From NCBI GenBank assembly GCA_000597885.1, contig CP004371.1:2682501-2746500 (forward strand): a DNA stretch of 64,000 nt, read 5' to 3'. Positions 47,611 through 54,813 of this stretch are shown here, in pieces. Position 1 is the first letter of the stretch. Each line of letters begins with the position of its first letter. The notes below the pieces were generated by a model, which saw nothing but the letters and a program-made list of their open reading frames with translations, was not told where the DNA came from and made no database searches. The position numbers and the translations under genes were made by a program. This DNA is from Flammeovirgaceae bacterium 311. Its GTDB lineage: Bacteria > Bacteroidota > Bacteroidia > Cytophagales > Cyclobacteriaceae.

Positions 47611-48363
47611 CTATTCATTATATAAAAGATTTACACAGTTAAAGCACGAACTGGTTTGCGGCTCAAAATCAATCACCAGGTTTGATACATATTCGCTATT
47701 CTGATTTTCAAAGTTCTTTAATTTTATAGGTAATTCTTCTGATGCTCCTTTGTAAACCGCAGAAATATTGTATTTCCCAATAGGCAGGTCTAATAGTTTG
47801 GAATAAGATTCGGTAGCAGGTTGTCCGGGTTTTCTTATGATTACTTCTCCTTCTGATCCATCTATAAGAGGACCCACCGGAGTCAGGGTAAATTCTATAT
47901 TTTCCGTATCATATATCTGGCTATTTACACCCTTATTTATCTCTATCAGGCCTCCATAATATCCTGAACTCGTTCCGGGTTTTTTACCAGTCAGCTTCCA
48001 TTGAAAATTCCGGACAGCACCTTCCTGCGTAAATCCTTCATCAGTTTCAGGATGAAGTTCCAGTGCGTATTCTTTACCATTGTATTGCTTCATGTATCGG
48101 GCATAAGCCCGGAAAGTACCAAATCCAAGTTCAATTTTGTATTCGCCTTTGTCATTAGTAGTTCCTAATGCGTTAGCATCATAGAGATACAGATTATCAA
48201 CGATAACTTCTACCCCCGGAAAGGGCCTTCCATGGGTGTCTGTTACTTTCCCGGTTGCAAATCCTTCTGTAGAAGCAGAGTCATTTTCATTTATCTCTTC
48301 CCTTTCACAAGCTGTTAATCCCTGAATAAGGAGGAGTATGAAGTAAATTGTTAACTGTCTCAT
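47611..48363 (-). CDS. Lipoprotein with carboxypeptidase-like regulatory domain
   Basis: 250 aa. The lipobox is LIQGLTACER (Cys19). Residues ~35-95 match a CarboxypepD_reg-like beta domain: GFATGKVTDTHGRPFPGVEV, then TNDKGEYKIELGFGTF. The rest has IEFTLTPVGPL and LPIGKYNISAVYKG, another prealbumin-like strand pattern, and ends with a CFNC pair. It is probably an outer-membrane lipoprotein that helps bind or scaffold a surface ligand. An IS5-family element is inserted 17 bp before its start codon, separating it from an upstream lipoprotein leader and from operator site B, so its native expression is probably disrupted. Confidence 0.75.
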   Translation of the reverse strand: MRQLTIYFILLLIQGLTACEREEINENDSASTEGFATGKVTDTHGRPFPGVEVIVDNLYLYDANALGTTNDKGEYKIELGFGTFRAYARYMKQYNGKEYALELHPETDEGFTQEGAVRNFQWKLTGKKPGTSSGYYGGLIEINKGVNSQIYDTENIEFTLTPVGPLIDGSEGEVIIRKPGQPATESYSKLLDLPIGKYNISAVYKGASEELPIKLKNFENQNSEYVSNLVIDFEPQTSSCFNCVNLLYNE

Positions 48364-48379
48364 AGAAAGTATTTTAAAT

Positions 48380-49215
48380 TAGAAGCTATCTCATAAATGG
48401 TTTTAGCAGAATTAGCATGCAAGCCAGCAAAATGAATGCTTTATAGTTCTCTACATTGTATTCATATCTGGTCACACATCTTCTATAATTGAAGAGCCAG
48501 GCGAAGAACCTTTCAACCTTCCATCTTCTTTTATAGCGCCTTAATTTCCTGCCATCTTGCGTCTTTTTTTTGGTTCTGTTGCCCCTATGAGGAGCAATCA
48601 TTTCAATGCCTTGCTGCCGTAAAGCTTCATCTAAAGGATCTGAATCATAGGCTTTATCACCAATAAGCCGCTCTGGCAGTTCTTCAATAAAGCGCTCCTC
48701 TATCACATTCTCCACGAGTTTTACTTCGTGGGGAGATGCTGATTGGATTGAGACAGATAGTATAGTACCACCAGCATCTGTGACTGCCATGATCTTGGTC
48801 CCCTTTCCCCGTTTAGTCTTGCCAACAGAAGATCCCCCTTTTTGGCCATGCAGAATGAGCCGTCAATAAAGCACTCGCTCAAATCCACACCGCCTCTTTC
48901 ATGAAGATCTCTTGCCAGGGTCTCTACCACCTTCTGCATCACTCCCTGTTCTCGCCATTGCTGGAATCTCCTGTGACAGGTTTGATAAGGAGGATACATG
49001 GGAGGCAAATGGCTCCACTGTGCTCCTGTCTTCAAAATCCAAAGTATTCCTTCCAGCACATCTCGCTTATCTCGCCAGGGTCTGCCTTTACCATCTGTCC
49101 TCTTTGGACCATCAGGAATCATGTCCTTTATCACTTCCCACTGCTTATCTGTCAACTTCATGAAAAATAAACAACGAGCTATCAATTAAGATCCCTATTT
49201 ATGAGATGGCTTCTA
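48380..49215 (-). mobile_element. Complete IS5-family (IS427-group) insertion sequence
   Basis: Inverted terminal repeats GAAGCTATCTCATAAAT (left) and ATTTATGAGATGGCTTC (right) bound an ~830-bp element, flanked by a TA duplication at 48380-48381 and 49214-49215. It contains two overlapping transposase frames. Both ends, both frames and the duplication are present, so it looks recent and potentially active. Confidence 0.85.
48386..49161 (-). CDS. IS5-family transposase made by -1 frameshifting
   Basis: The upstream frame starts at 49161 ([18 protein letters not shown]), has the DUF4096-type N-terminus and the first catalytic Asp in ECFIDGSF. It shifts at the run AAAAAGGGGG on the minus strand (48834-48843). 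After a -1 slip it reads [21 protein letters not shown], then [10 protein letters not shown] (second Asp) and [11 protein letters not shown] (catalytic Glu), ending at 48386. The full product is about 260 aa, the usual length. Without the shift the first frame runs into nonsense and stops at 48721. Programmed frameshifting is standard in this group. Confidence 0.85.
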
Positions 49216-49223
49216 GTCATATA

Positions 49224-49352
49224 TTAAAACTGAAGCCAAAGTCCCGGGACTAAAACCAGAACTAAAGCTTTTTTAATATTTTCATCATCATCTTCGCAGG
49301 ATGAAAATGAAACAACAATAAAAATGCACATTAGGGGTTTCAGGAAATTCAT
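49224..49352 (-). pseudogene. Short lipoprotein leader, probably a truncated gene beside the IS5 element
   Basis: 42 codons starting at ATG 49352: MNFLKPLMCIFIVVSFSSCE, a complete lipoprotein signal peptide with lipobox FSSC followed by acidic residues (EDDDEN), as in the lipoprotein at 44884. It stops at 49224, nine bases from the IS5 end, after a hydrophobic stretch unlike a mature domain. Either the gene was cut when the region rearranged or it is a leader-only relic. Operator-like site B lies 85 bp upstream. Confidence 0.45.
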
Positions 49353-49436
49353 TTGTGATATAAGGTTTTAGATTCTTTTAGATACATTCTAAAATGGACT
49401 CAAAACTAAATCGATGGGCAGAATTCAGAAGATCGT

Positions 49437-49467
49437 AATGTTGCGATTGATATTACTATTGTTGCAT
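49437..49467 (-). promoter_or_regulatory. Candidate hybrid-regulator operator, site B
   Basis: 31 bp with two exact TGTTGC half-sites whose starts are 21 bp apart (49439 and 49460). 27 of 31 bases match site A and 24 match site C. It lies 85 bp upstream of the lipoprotein leader at 49352. Confidence 0.5.
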
Positions 49468-49794
49468 TCTTAAAATAAGAGGTAATCGTAGAATTGTCAG
49501 ATCGATTATCCAATTCTATATTCATAGTTTTGGGTCATGATTGTTTCCCTAAACTAAATCCTAGATGTAGAACTTTATGAACAGATTATCCACAAAATCA
49601 GGTGGTTAGCTGCTAAAACTGTCAGATCACCGTCTAAGTATCTGATATACACCGTAAATCGCTATGATATAAATCTTTCGTGTCTCCTCTAGAGACTCCG
49701 GCAGCGGCTCAAAAATAAAAATATTATAGCCACCAGAGTTCTTGTATAAGTGTTTGCCTGGCTATACTTTGCGGTCTAACAAATCTCACAAATA
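49468..49794. other. Intergenic region, no feature seen
   Basis: No coding sequence or repeat recognised. It probably contains the promoter of the 77-aa gene that follows (a TTTGCCTGGCTATACTTTGC string at 49753-49772 resembles a Bacteroidota -33/-7 pair). Confidence 0.3.
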
Positions 49795-50028
49795 ATGTAT
49801 ATCGAAGTAACATCTGCAAACAAGCCCATGTTGGTGAATTTAGAAGCTGTTCAACACATTGAACCTAATTCTGAAGGGATTAAGATTGTTATGGCAAGTG
49901 GTTTCACTATCAAAACTGAAGATTATAGCTATACACAGATCATAGATATCTTAGGAAAGCACGGTCACATTGCTAAACCTCAAGTATCTAATAGTTCGGA
50001 TAGTTCAGAAGTAAGGCGCCGAAATTAA
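49795..50028 (+). CDS. Small hypothetical protein with FlbD-like beta pattern
   Basis: 77 aa. The first 55 residues read as alternating strands, MYIEVTSANKPMLVNLEAVQ then IKIVMASGFTIKTED, similar in outline to the short FlbD family (strand, VN/LN, strand, glycine turn, strand), and end with a helix (SYTQIIDILGKHG). The tail is Ser-rich. No enzyme motif. It is followed by a hairpin (50034-50050, CCCTGGTT / AACCGGG) with a T-rich tail, a probable terminator, and then by the 230-aa membrane protein gene in the same direction. Confidence 0.5.
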   Translation: MYIEVTSANKPMLVNLEAVQHIEPNSEGIKIVMASGFTIKTEDYSYTQIIDILGKHGHIAKPQVSNSSDSSEVRRRN

Positions 50029-50033
50029 TTAAA

Positions 50034-50062
50034 CCCTGGTTAGAACCGGGCTACTTTTATTT
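50034..50062 (+). terminator. Terminator-like hairpin after the 77-aa gene
   Basis: CCCTGGTT, AG, AACCGGG with one bulged base, followed by CTACTTTTATTTTATT. Short but well placed, six bases after the stop codon. Confidence 0.45.
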
Positions 50063-50103
50063 TATTCAAGATCCTTTATTGTTACAGTTCTGTAGATTTC
50101 GGC

Positions 50104-50796
50104 ATGGAAGAAAAAACAACCGAGGAAATACTTGACCTCATTTTAGAAACTCTAAAGGGTAAAAAGCTTTTAAAAGAAACTAGATACTGGGACGAAGGCT
50201 CTATTTCCTCCAAATCAGATCCAGATCCTTCAACAGGTATAGAGACCCCTTCATTTGACGTTGCCCCTTGGGACACTAATGAACTATGGCGATCACTAAA
50301 AGCCAAGGGACTCGTTCTTGACCCTTTTAAGTTAAGAGCGTTTATCTATCAGCTTATGAAGGATGGCTATGTCCATATCTTTGAAAAGGACGTTTTCTTT
50401 GGAGACGAGATACAACTTGTCATAAACCCAATTGGCGCTTCCTTTGTAGCTAATGGCGGGTATGTTAAACAAGCTTTTGACGAAGAACTCAAGAAGAAGA
50501 AAGAAGCAGAAGTTCTTGAAAAGCAACTTAAAATCGCAACTGATAACGCAAATGCAGCAGAGAGAAGCGCAAAATTTGCTTTATATCTATTAATTGCCAC
50601 TGGTGTCAATATTTTGCTTTTTGGTTTTCAAGTAGTTAACGAATATCTGAAAGAGGATGCTCCTCCTCAAATCATAATTTCCGATGAGGTGAGGGAAGAG
50701 ATTGAGCAAACTCATATCCAAATTCAACAGATACAAGAACAACTGTATCAACTGCAATCTAAACTTCCTACAAAAACTCCAGATACAGCGCTATGA
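50104..50796 (+). CDS. Hypothetical single-span membrane protein with coiled coil
   Basis: 230 aa. The N-terminal ~120 residues are soluble and look like a winged-helix-type fold (EEILDLILETLKGKKLL, LFKLRAFIYQLMKDGYVHI-like helices). A Lys/Glu-rich helix (~140-158) follows, then one hydrophobic segment (~160-182, FALYLLIATGVNILLFGF), and a Gln-rich C-terminal coiled coil (~195-222, IEQTHIQIQQIQEQLYQLQ). No signal peptide. The family is not recognised. Neighbours are a 77-aa protein and a HEPN-like protein, all on the plus strand with AT-rich composition, so the three may be one accessory unit. Confidence 0.5.
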   Translation: MEEKTTEEILDLILETLKGKKLLKETRYWDEGSISSKSDPDPSTGIETPSFDVAPWDTNELWRSLKAKGLVLDPFKLRAFIYQLMKDGYVHIFEKDVFFGDEIQLVINPIGASFVANGGYVKQAFDEELKKKKEAEVLEKQLKIATDNANAAERSAKFALYLLIATGVNILLFGFQVVNEYLKEDAPPQIIISDEVREEIEQTHIQIQQIQEQLYQLQSKLPTKTPDTAL

Positions 50797-51027
50797 TCCA
50801 CTAATATGAATGGCACACCAACCACCAGGGTGAAGGTTTTAGCACAGTCAGAAATAAAACTAGGATTGTCTGCGGCTTCCCTCCTGGCTATGATCCCATG
50901 GAGCTGGCTCTTGCAGTTGCCGCTTACCTTGATATCATAAGGACTACAGGGAGCTGATTGCAATGGTAGAAGAGATCAATCCAGACCGGGCGTAGAAAAG
51001 TAAGCAGCTGCTGAAGCAGGCTGGGCA
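50797..51027. other. Spacer with an open but unrecognised frame
   Basis: A ~50-codon plus-strand frame (FPPGYDPMELALAVAAYLDI, ending in TGA) is open but has no recognised family. It could be a degraded gene tail. Nothing else seen. Confidence 0.2.
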
Positions 51028-52179
51028 GTGATTTTAAATGTTATGTTTATGGATATCAGTTCTAACAACATATATAAACCTATAGTCAGTGATTTAGATA
51101 CTGTAATTAATGGTATCGAAACGCCGGGAGAAGATGGTACTTCAAAAGTATTGTACAGAAATGGATTCTTTTCATCCCATAATAAATTCTTTTATGTCAT
51201 TTATGAATATTTAGTCCGGCCTCACATGAAGATTGACGTAGAAAGAGTGTTAGTGATTATAAAACCAAATAACCAGGCTCATGTATATTACAATTATCTT
51301 GCTAAGGTTACTGTCAATCAAAAATCTCATGGCTTGTCTGCAAATTCATGGGTTACATCAACCCAATTGATGGGAGACATTGTTTCTGTCTCACTAGAAG
51401 CTGGAGAATTTGGGTTTCCCTTTGAAAAGGGAGATCAAATTATATGGTTTTTTAGGCACAAGCTAACATTTGGGATATTCTTCGATTTCAGAAGAGAATT
51501 AGATAAAATCGATATTCAGAGAGATTTAACTGTGGCGTATAAAAAATTAGCTTTCTATGAAATATACAATTTTCTAAGCCAAACAAGCTCTGTTGAAAAG
51601 CTATTTTTAATGGGCTGGTTTCCTTTTTCTCAACTGATTTATGGAAGTTATTCTAAAGCTGTAAGCATGACAACCTCTGAAAGTTCTAACCTAGAGGAAA
51701 GAGTTGGCCAATTGTTTGTAAATGAATTCAGCAAAGAAAGAATAACCTCAATTTATAATAAATGGCTTACTGATGAAGTATTCAATGATAGAAAGCCCAT
51801 CTTGTTCTCTGGCATCAACTCATATAATAATCAGGATTACATTGCATCTATCAGTACCCTTATTCCACAAATGGAAGGGATTTTGCAACAAAAGCATATT
51901 ATAAATAACAGGAAAGCCCTGAAACCACACGAAGTAACTAACTATTTGATAGATGTTGCAAAGTCAGTGTATAGTTCCAGTGATTCCACGATGTTTCCTG
52001 ACTTATTTAAGTTGTATTTAGATTCTAGTCTATTCAAAAATTACAATGCAATGGGTAAAAATATAAACCTCAGTAGGCACACTACTGCTCATGGTGCTGC
52101 ACCAGCAAAATTATTTACTCAAGAAAAGGCTTTACAAGTTATCTTAACCTTGGACCAGATATTTCACCTTTCAGTCTGA
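51028..52179 (+). CDS. Unknown protein with C-terminal HEPN-like RxxxxH motif
   Basis: 383 aa; the start may instead be the ATG at codon 7 (MFMDIS). No signal peptide or membrane span. The N-terminal ~170 residues are mixed alpha/beta (VERVLVIIKPNNQAHVYYNY). The C-terminal ~200 are helical and end in NINLSRHTTAHGAAPAKLF followed by KALQVILTLDQIFHL. The R350-x4-H355 spacing, next to Asn and a following helix, is the pattern of HEPN nucleases and of abortive-infection-type proteins that end in 'NRHxxxHG'. This suggests an RNA-cleaving or defence-related protein, but the family is not identified. Composition is AT-rich, suggesting transfer. Confidence 0.5.
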   Translation: MILNVMFMDISSNNIYKPIVSDLDTVINGIETPGEDGTSKVLYRNGFFSSHNKFFYVIYEYLVRPHMKIDVERVLVIIKPNNQAHVYYNYLAKVTVNQKSHGLSANSWVTSTQLMGDIVSVSLEAGEFGFPFEKGDQIIWFFRHKLTFGIFFDFRRELDKIDIQRDLTVAYKKLAFYEIYNFLSQTSSVEKLFLMGWFPFSQLIYGSYSKAVSMTTSESSNLEERVGQLFVNEFSKERITSIYNKWLTDEVFNDRKPILFSGINSYNNQDYIASISTLIPQMEGILQQKHIINNRKALKPHEVTNYLIDVAKSVYSSSDSTMFPDLFKLYLDSSLFKNYNAMGKNINLSRHTTAHGAAPAKLFTQEKALQVILTLDQIFHLSV

Positions 52180-52474
52180 CCATAAATACATATTTCGACA
52201 TATGATATTCTATTGCCCATGTTGATCAAATCTATTTGTTGATGTTTCTTGACTCCTGCCTCGCGAGCCTTCTGGATATCATTGTATAGTTTGAGCATGC
52301 GCTTCAAAACTTTCGTCATTACTGGTTCACGCTTCCGTACATCATCTTGTTCAAAGACTTAGCAACCCTGCAAGTTTTAGAAGATCAGCAGGCTTACAAT
52401 GAATATAGCAACAGTTTTGGAATGGGAACAGTTGAAAGATAAAAACATTACTCAACAAGTACTCACACCTTAAT
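52180..52474. other. Spacer with short open stretches on both strands
   Basis: The minus strand has an open stretch around 52220-52340 (EPVMTKVLKRMLKLYNDIQK) and the plus strand one ending near 52441 (DLATLQVLEDQQAYNEYSNS). Neither has a recognised family. Likely remnants. Confidence 0.2.
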
Positions 52475-53125
52475 ATGTTCTATAAGCTGAACTGATACTT
52501 TATACTCTTGATAGTTCTAGTTGCTGGTTGTAAGCAGTCAGAGTTAAGGCCAAACTTACCTCTAACCTTTGAAGAACAGCAGATAGCGTTGGGCAATCCC
52601 AGCATGGCTACTGCTGATCCTACAAACTTCAACAATTATCTGATGATGAAACCACATTATGCTTTATCCTATAGCAGGGACCGGGGAACACCTAACTGGG
52701 TGAGCTGGCATGTTAATAAAAGCTGGATTGGTGATGCTCCCCGGCAGAATAACTTCAGGACTGATGTGACACTACCTGAAGGCTGGTATAAAGTCACCAC
52801 AACTTCTTATTCCGGCAGCGGCTTTGACAGAGGGCACAATGTTCCTTCTGCTGACCGTACCAGCACAGAAGCAGATAACTCTGCCACATTCCTGATGACT
52901 AACATCATTCCACAGGCTCCTAAGAACAACCAGGAGACCTGGGCAAATCTGGAGGACTATACCCGCCGCTTAGTGGATGAAGGGAATGAGGTATATGTGA
53001 TCATGGGAAACTACGGAACAGGAAGCACCGGCAGCAATGGCACAGCACAGACCATTGATGGGGGTAGAATAGTTGTACCTGCCAATATATGGAAAGTGGA
53101 GCTGCTAGAATTGAGTGGACAGTGA
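52475..53125 (+). pseudogene. DNA/RNA non-specific endonuclease lipoprotein (NUC1), interrupted by TGA and shortened
   Basis: From ATG 52475 the frame reads MFYKLN, TGA (52493-52495), then YFILLIVLVAGCKQS, which together form a perfect lipoprotein signal peptide if the TGA were Trp. Using the TTG at 52508 instead leaves only seven residues before the Cys, too short for export. The nuclease core is present: DRGH with catalytic His (GFDRGHNVPSADR) and the metal Asn (MTNIIPQAPKNNQETW). The protein ends at ELSGQ, before the final strands and helix of the family. It is therefore probably inactive, or at least not exported. These enzymes degrade DNA and RNA outside the cytoplasm. Confidence 0.75.
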
Positions 53126-53437
53126 TTAAGAAAAAAAAGCAATAATTTTAGGCGATGTTACGAGAGTGAAGTGGTCCTAACGCGCGGAAAATTCGACAAA
53201 GAATTCAAGCTGATAGAAGCCTACACAGCCTGGATTAAACTTAGCAAGACTAGAGAGAATCCTTCCTCCTCAACAATGAAACTATTGTATGGTTGGAGCT
53301 AATGAACCCGATAGCGCAAATTACATGATAGACGAAGAAATTGCGCTACGAGAAGGTCATTCTGTAGGAAGAGACTTCGAAGAGTGAATATGCCTTTCAT
53401 TTTTTTTATACTCCAGCTCAATCAAAACATTCAAACA
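53126..53437. other. Decayed region with a transposase-like fragment
   Basis: One frame near 53150-53290 reads VVLTRGKFDKEFKLIEAYTA, where KFDKEFKL resembles the start of IS3-type OrfA proteins. A second frame near 53320-53385 reads ANYMIDEEIALREGHSVGRD and is unrecognised. No intact gene. Confidence 0.25.
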
Positions 53438-53500
53438 TGAAAATACTTCAATCTATCACCCTTTTTGTTTTAGCTGGTCTTTGTGAAATAGGTGGAGGGC
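53438..53500 (+). pseudogene. N-terminal fragment of a YnfA/UPF0060 membrane protein
   Basis: ATG at 53438 begins MKILQSITLFVLAGLCEIGGG, the first helix of UPF0060 (YnfA) proteins, which normally continues GYLVWLWLR. The match ends at the GGG and the frame then runs into unrelated sequence belonging to the next gene. Only the first of four helices remains. Confidence 0.7.
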
Positions 53501-53501
53501 G

Positions 53502-53936
53502 ATGGACGATCTTCGCCGATTCCTGGAATCAATACATGAGATGAATAACCTTTATGGAAACGTACTGGAAGTTGAGCAGGTGGATCCTTCTGCATGGAAT
53601 CAAGAGGGTGATGCTTTGGTTCATATGCTGCTAAAAGGTGATCAGCAGCACATCCAAGAACTCTTAAACCATGACCGTAAAAAGTACTTAATTCAATATA
53701 ACCCACTAGCACTAAACAGATGCCCATCTTGCAAAAGAATCTTTCTCATAGCAGCTCCACCACCACATGATGGACTTGAAGACCCTAAGCCCATTTTTTG
53801 CCCCTACGATAAAATTGAAGTAGCAAAAAAATCACCAGGGCACCTGAATGGATTAGCATTGAATACAAATACAAAAGGTATTATCCTAACCTCCAGATAC
53901 CTGATTTGGATGATGAATAAAGGGAGGAGGGGTTAG
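53502..53936 (+). CDS. Hypothetical protein with a Cys4-type zinc site
   Basis: 144 aa from ATG 53502; an ATG at codon 14 (MNNLYGNVLE) is an alternative. The centre holds NRCPSCKRIFLIAAPPPHDG and KPIFCPYDKIEV, a CxxC ... C pattern that could bind zinc. The N-terminal half is acidic and helical. Its start abuts the YnfA fragment, so the 5' part may itself come from a fusion. It is convergent with the SMR transporter gene (13-bp gap). Function unknown. Confidence 0.4.
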   Translation: MDDLRRFLESIHEMNNLYGNVLEVEQVDPSAWNQEGDALVHMLLKGDQQHIQELLNHDRKKYLIQYNPLALNRCPSCKRIFLIAAPPPHDGLEDPKPIFCPYDKIEVAKKSPGHLNGLALNTNTKGIILTSRYLIWMMNKGRRG

Positions 53937-53949
53937 TTAATTTATCAGG

Positions 53950-54276
53950 TCAATGCGAAACCCACTTCAAACCAATGATTGAGGCTATTAAGGTTGATAA
54001 GAAAAATATCCTTAACAGGTCTGCAGGCTCTTTAAAGAAGAATATTCCTACCAAAGCTGTTCCTACTGCACCAATGCCTGTCCATACGGCATAAGCTGTT
54101 CCAATAGGGAGTGTTTGGCTTGCTTTGTAAAGCAAAAGCATGCTTAAAAGAAGACTGATGAAAAATCCTGCCATCCACAAGGCTGCAGTAGATCCACTTG
54201 CTTCTTTAGCTTTTCCCAAACAGGTGGTGAAGCCAACTTCAAAAAGTCCCGCAAGAAGTAATATCCACCAAGCCAT
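53950..54276 (-). CDS. Small multidrug resistance (SMR) family transporter, SugE-like
   Basis: 108 aa with four membrane helices, the usual SMR size. The essential Glu sits in helix 1 (AWWILLLAGLFEVGFTTCLG). Helix 3 contains PIGTAYAVWTGIGAVGTALVG, the family signature. The FEVGFTTCLGKA start is closer to SugE/Gdx (guanidinium exporters) than to EmrE, but the sequence alone does not settle the substrate. No upstream guanidine riboswitch was seen. The gene may form a convergent pair with the zinc-site protein gene. SMR proteins work as dimers in the inner membrane, driven by proton exchange. Confidence 0.85.
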   Translation of the reverse strand: MAWWILLLAGLFEVGFTTCLGKAKEASGSTAALWMAGFFISLLLSMLLLYKASQTLPIGTAYAVWTGIGAVGTALVGIFFFKEPADLLRIFFLSTLIASIIGLKWVSH

Positions 54277-54813
54277 AGCTTGTTATGTATGTATGTGAGT
54301 AAAACTGTTGCTAGACCTGTGCTCCAGCCTTTCTCCCAAGAGAATAAATAGTTTCACCCTGGAACTCATCTTGTCATTGTAGCCACTAAAATAGGGAAAG
54401 CCACTTCTTAAAGTGGCTCTCAATTTCATACTAAGTTGGATCGCAAGCTAAATATTTCAGCTTATCCTTGATTAAAGGCCATTTCCTTAGAAATTGTTTT
54501 TAGCCGATTAATACAGGCTAGCATATTGCAGGGCGATCCCGTGGCAACCTCGATCAGATCAGAGTGGTGCAGCAGTTCCTTCTGTAATTTGAGCTTCAGA
54601 TTTAATTTTTTATTCCTTTTTATTTCTATCAGACAAGGGGAGGAAATATGGCTTGTAGAAAATGCAGTGGGGCTTTCTGTGGTATTTCCTTTTTTCTAAA
54701 CTAAGCAGACAGACCAAAAAGATATTTTTAAAACTGGAACCTTAAGTATAATTGTTTTATTTTGATGAACTGATAGTATCACTATAATAAAAGCACATAA
54801 AGCTATTGAACCT
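54277..54813. other. Intergenic region with a hairpin and a start-less open frame
   Basis: GCCACTT / AAGTGGC (54400-54418) forms a small hairpin. On the minus strand a 65-codon frame ending at 54462 reads LKLKLQKELLHHSDLIEVAT and NMLACINRLKTISKEMAFNQ; it is helical but has no start codon after the preceding stop, so it may be a gene remnant. The right part should hold the SulP operon promoter. Confidence 0.3.

Noticed and set aside
52475-52510. Genome-wide reading of TGA as Trp, suggested by several single-TGA genes
   Set aside because: Intact genes in the same window end with TGA (for example the HD hydrolase at 11036-11038) and use TGG for Trp. Large genes contain no in-frame TGA, so TGA is a normal stop here.
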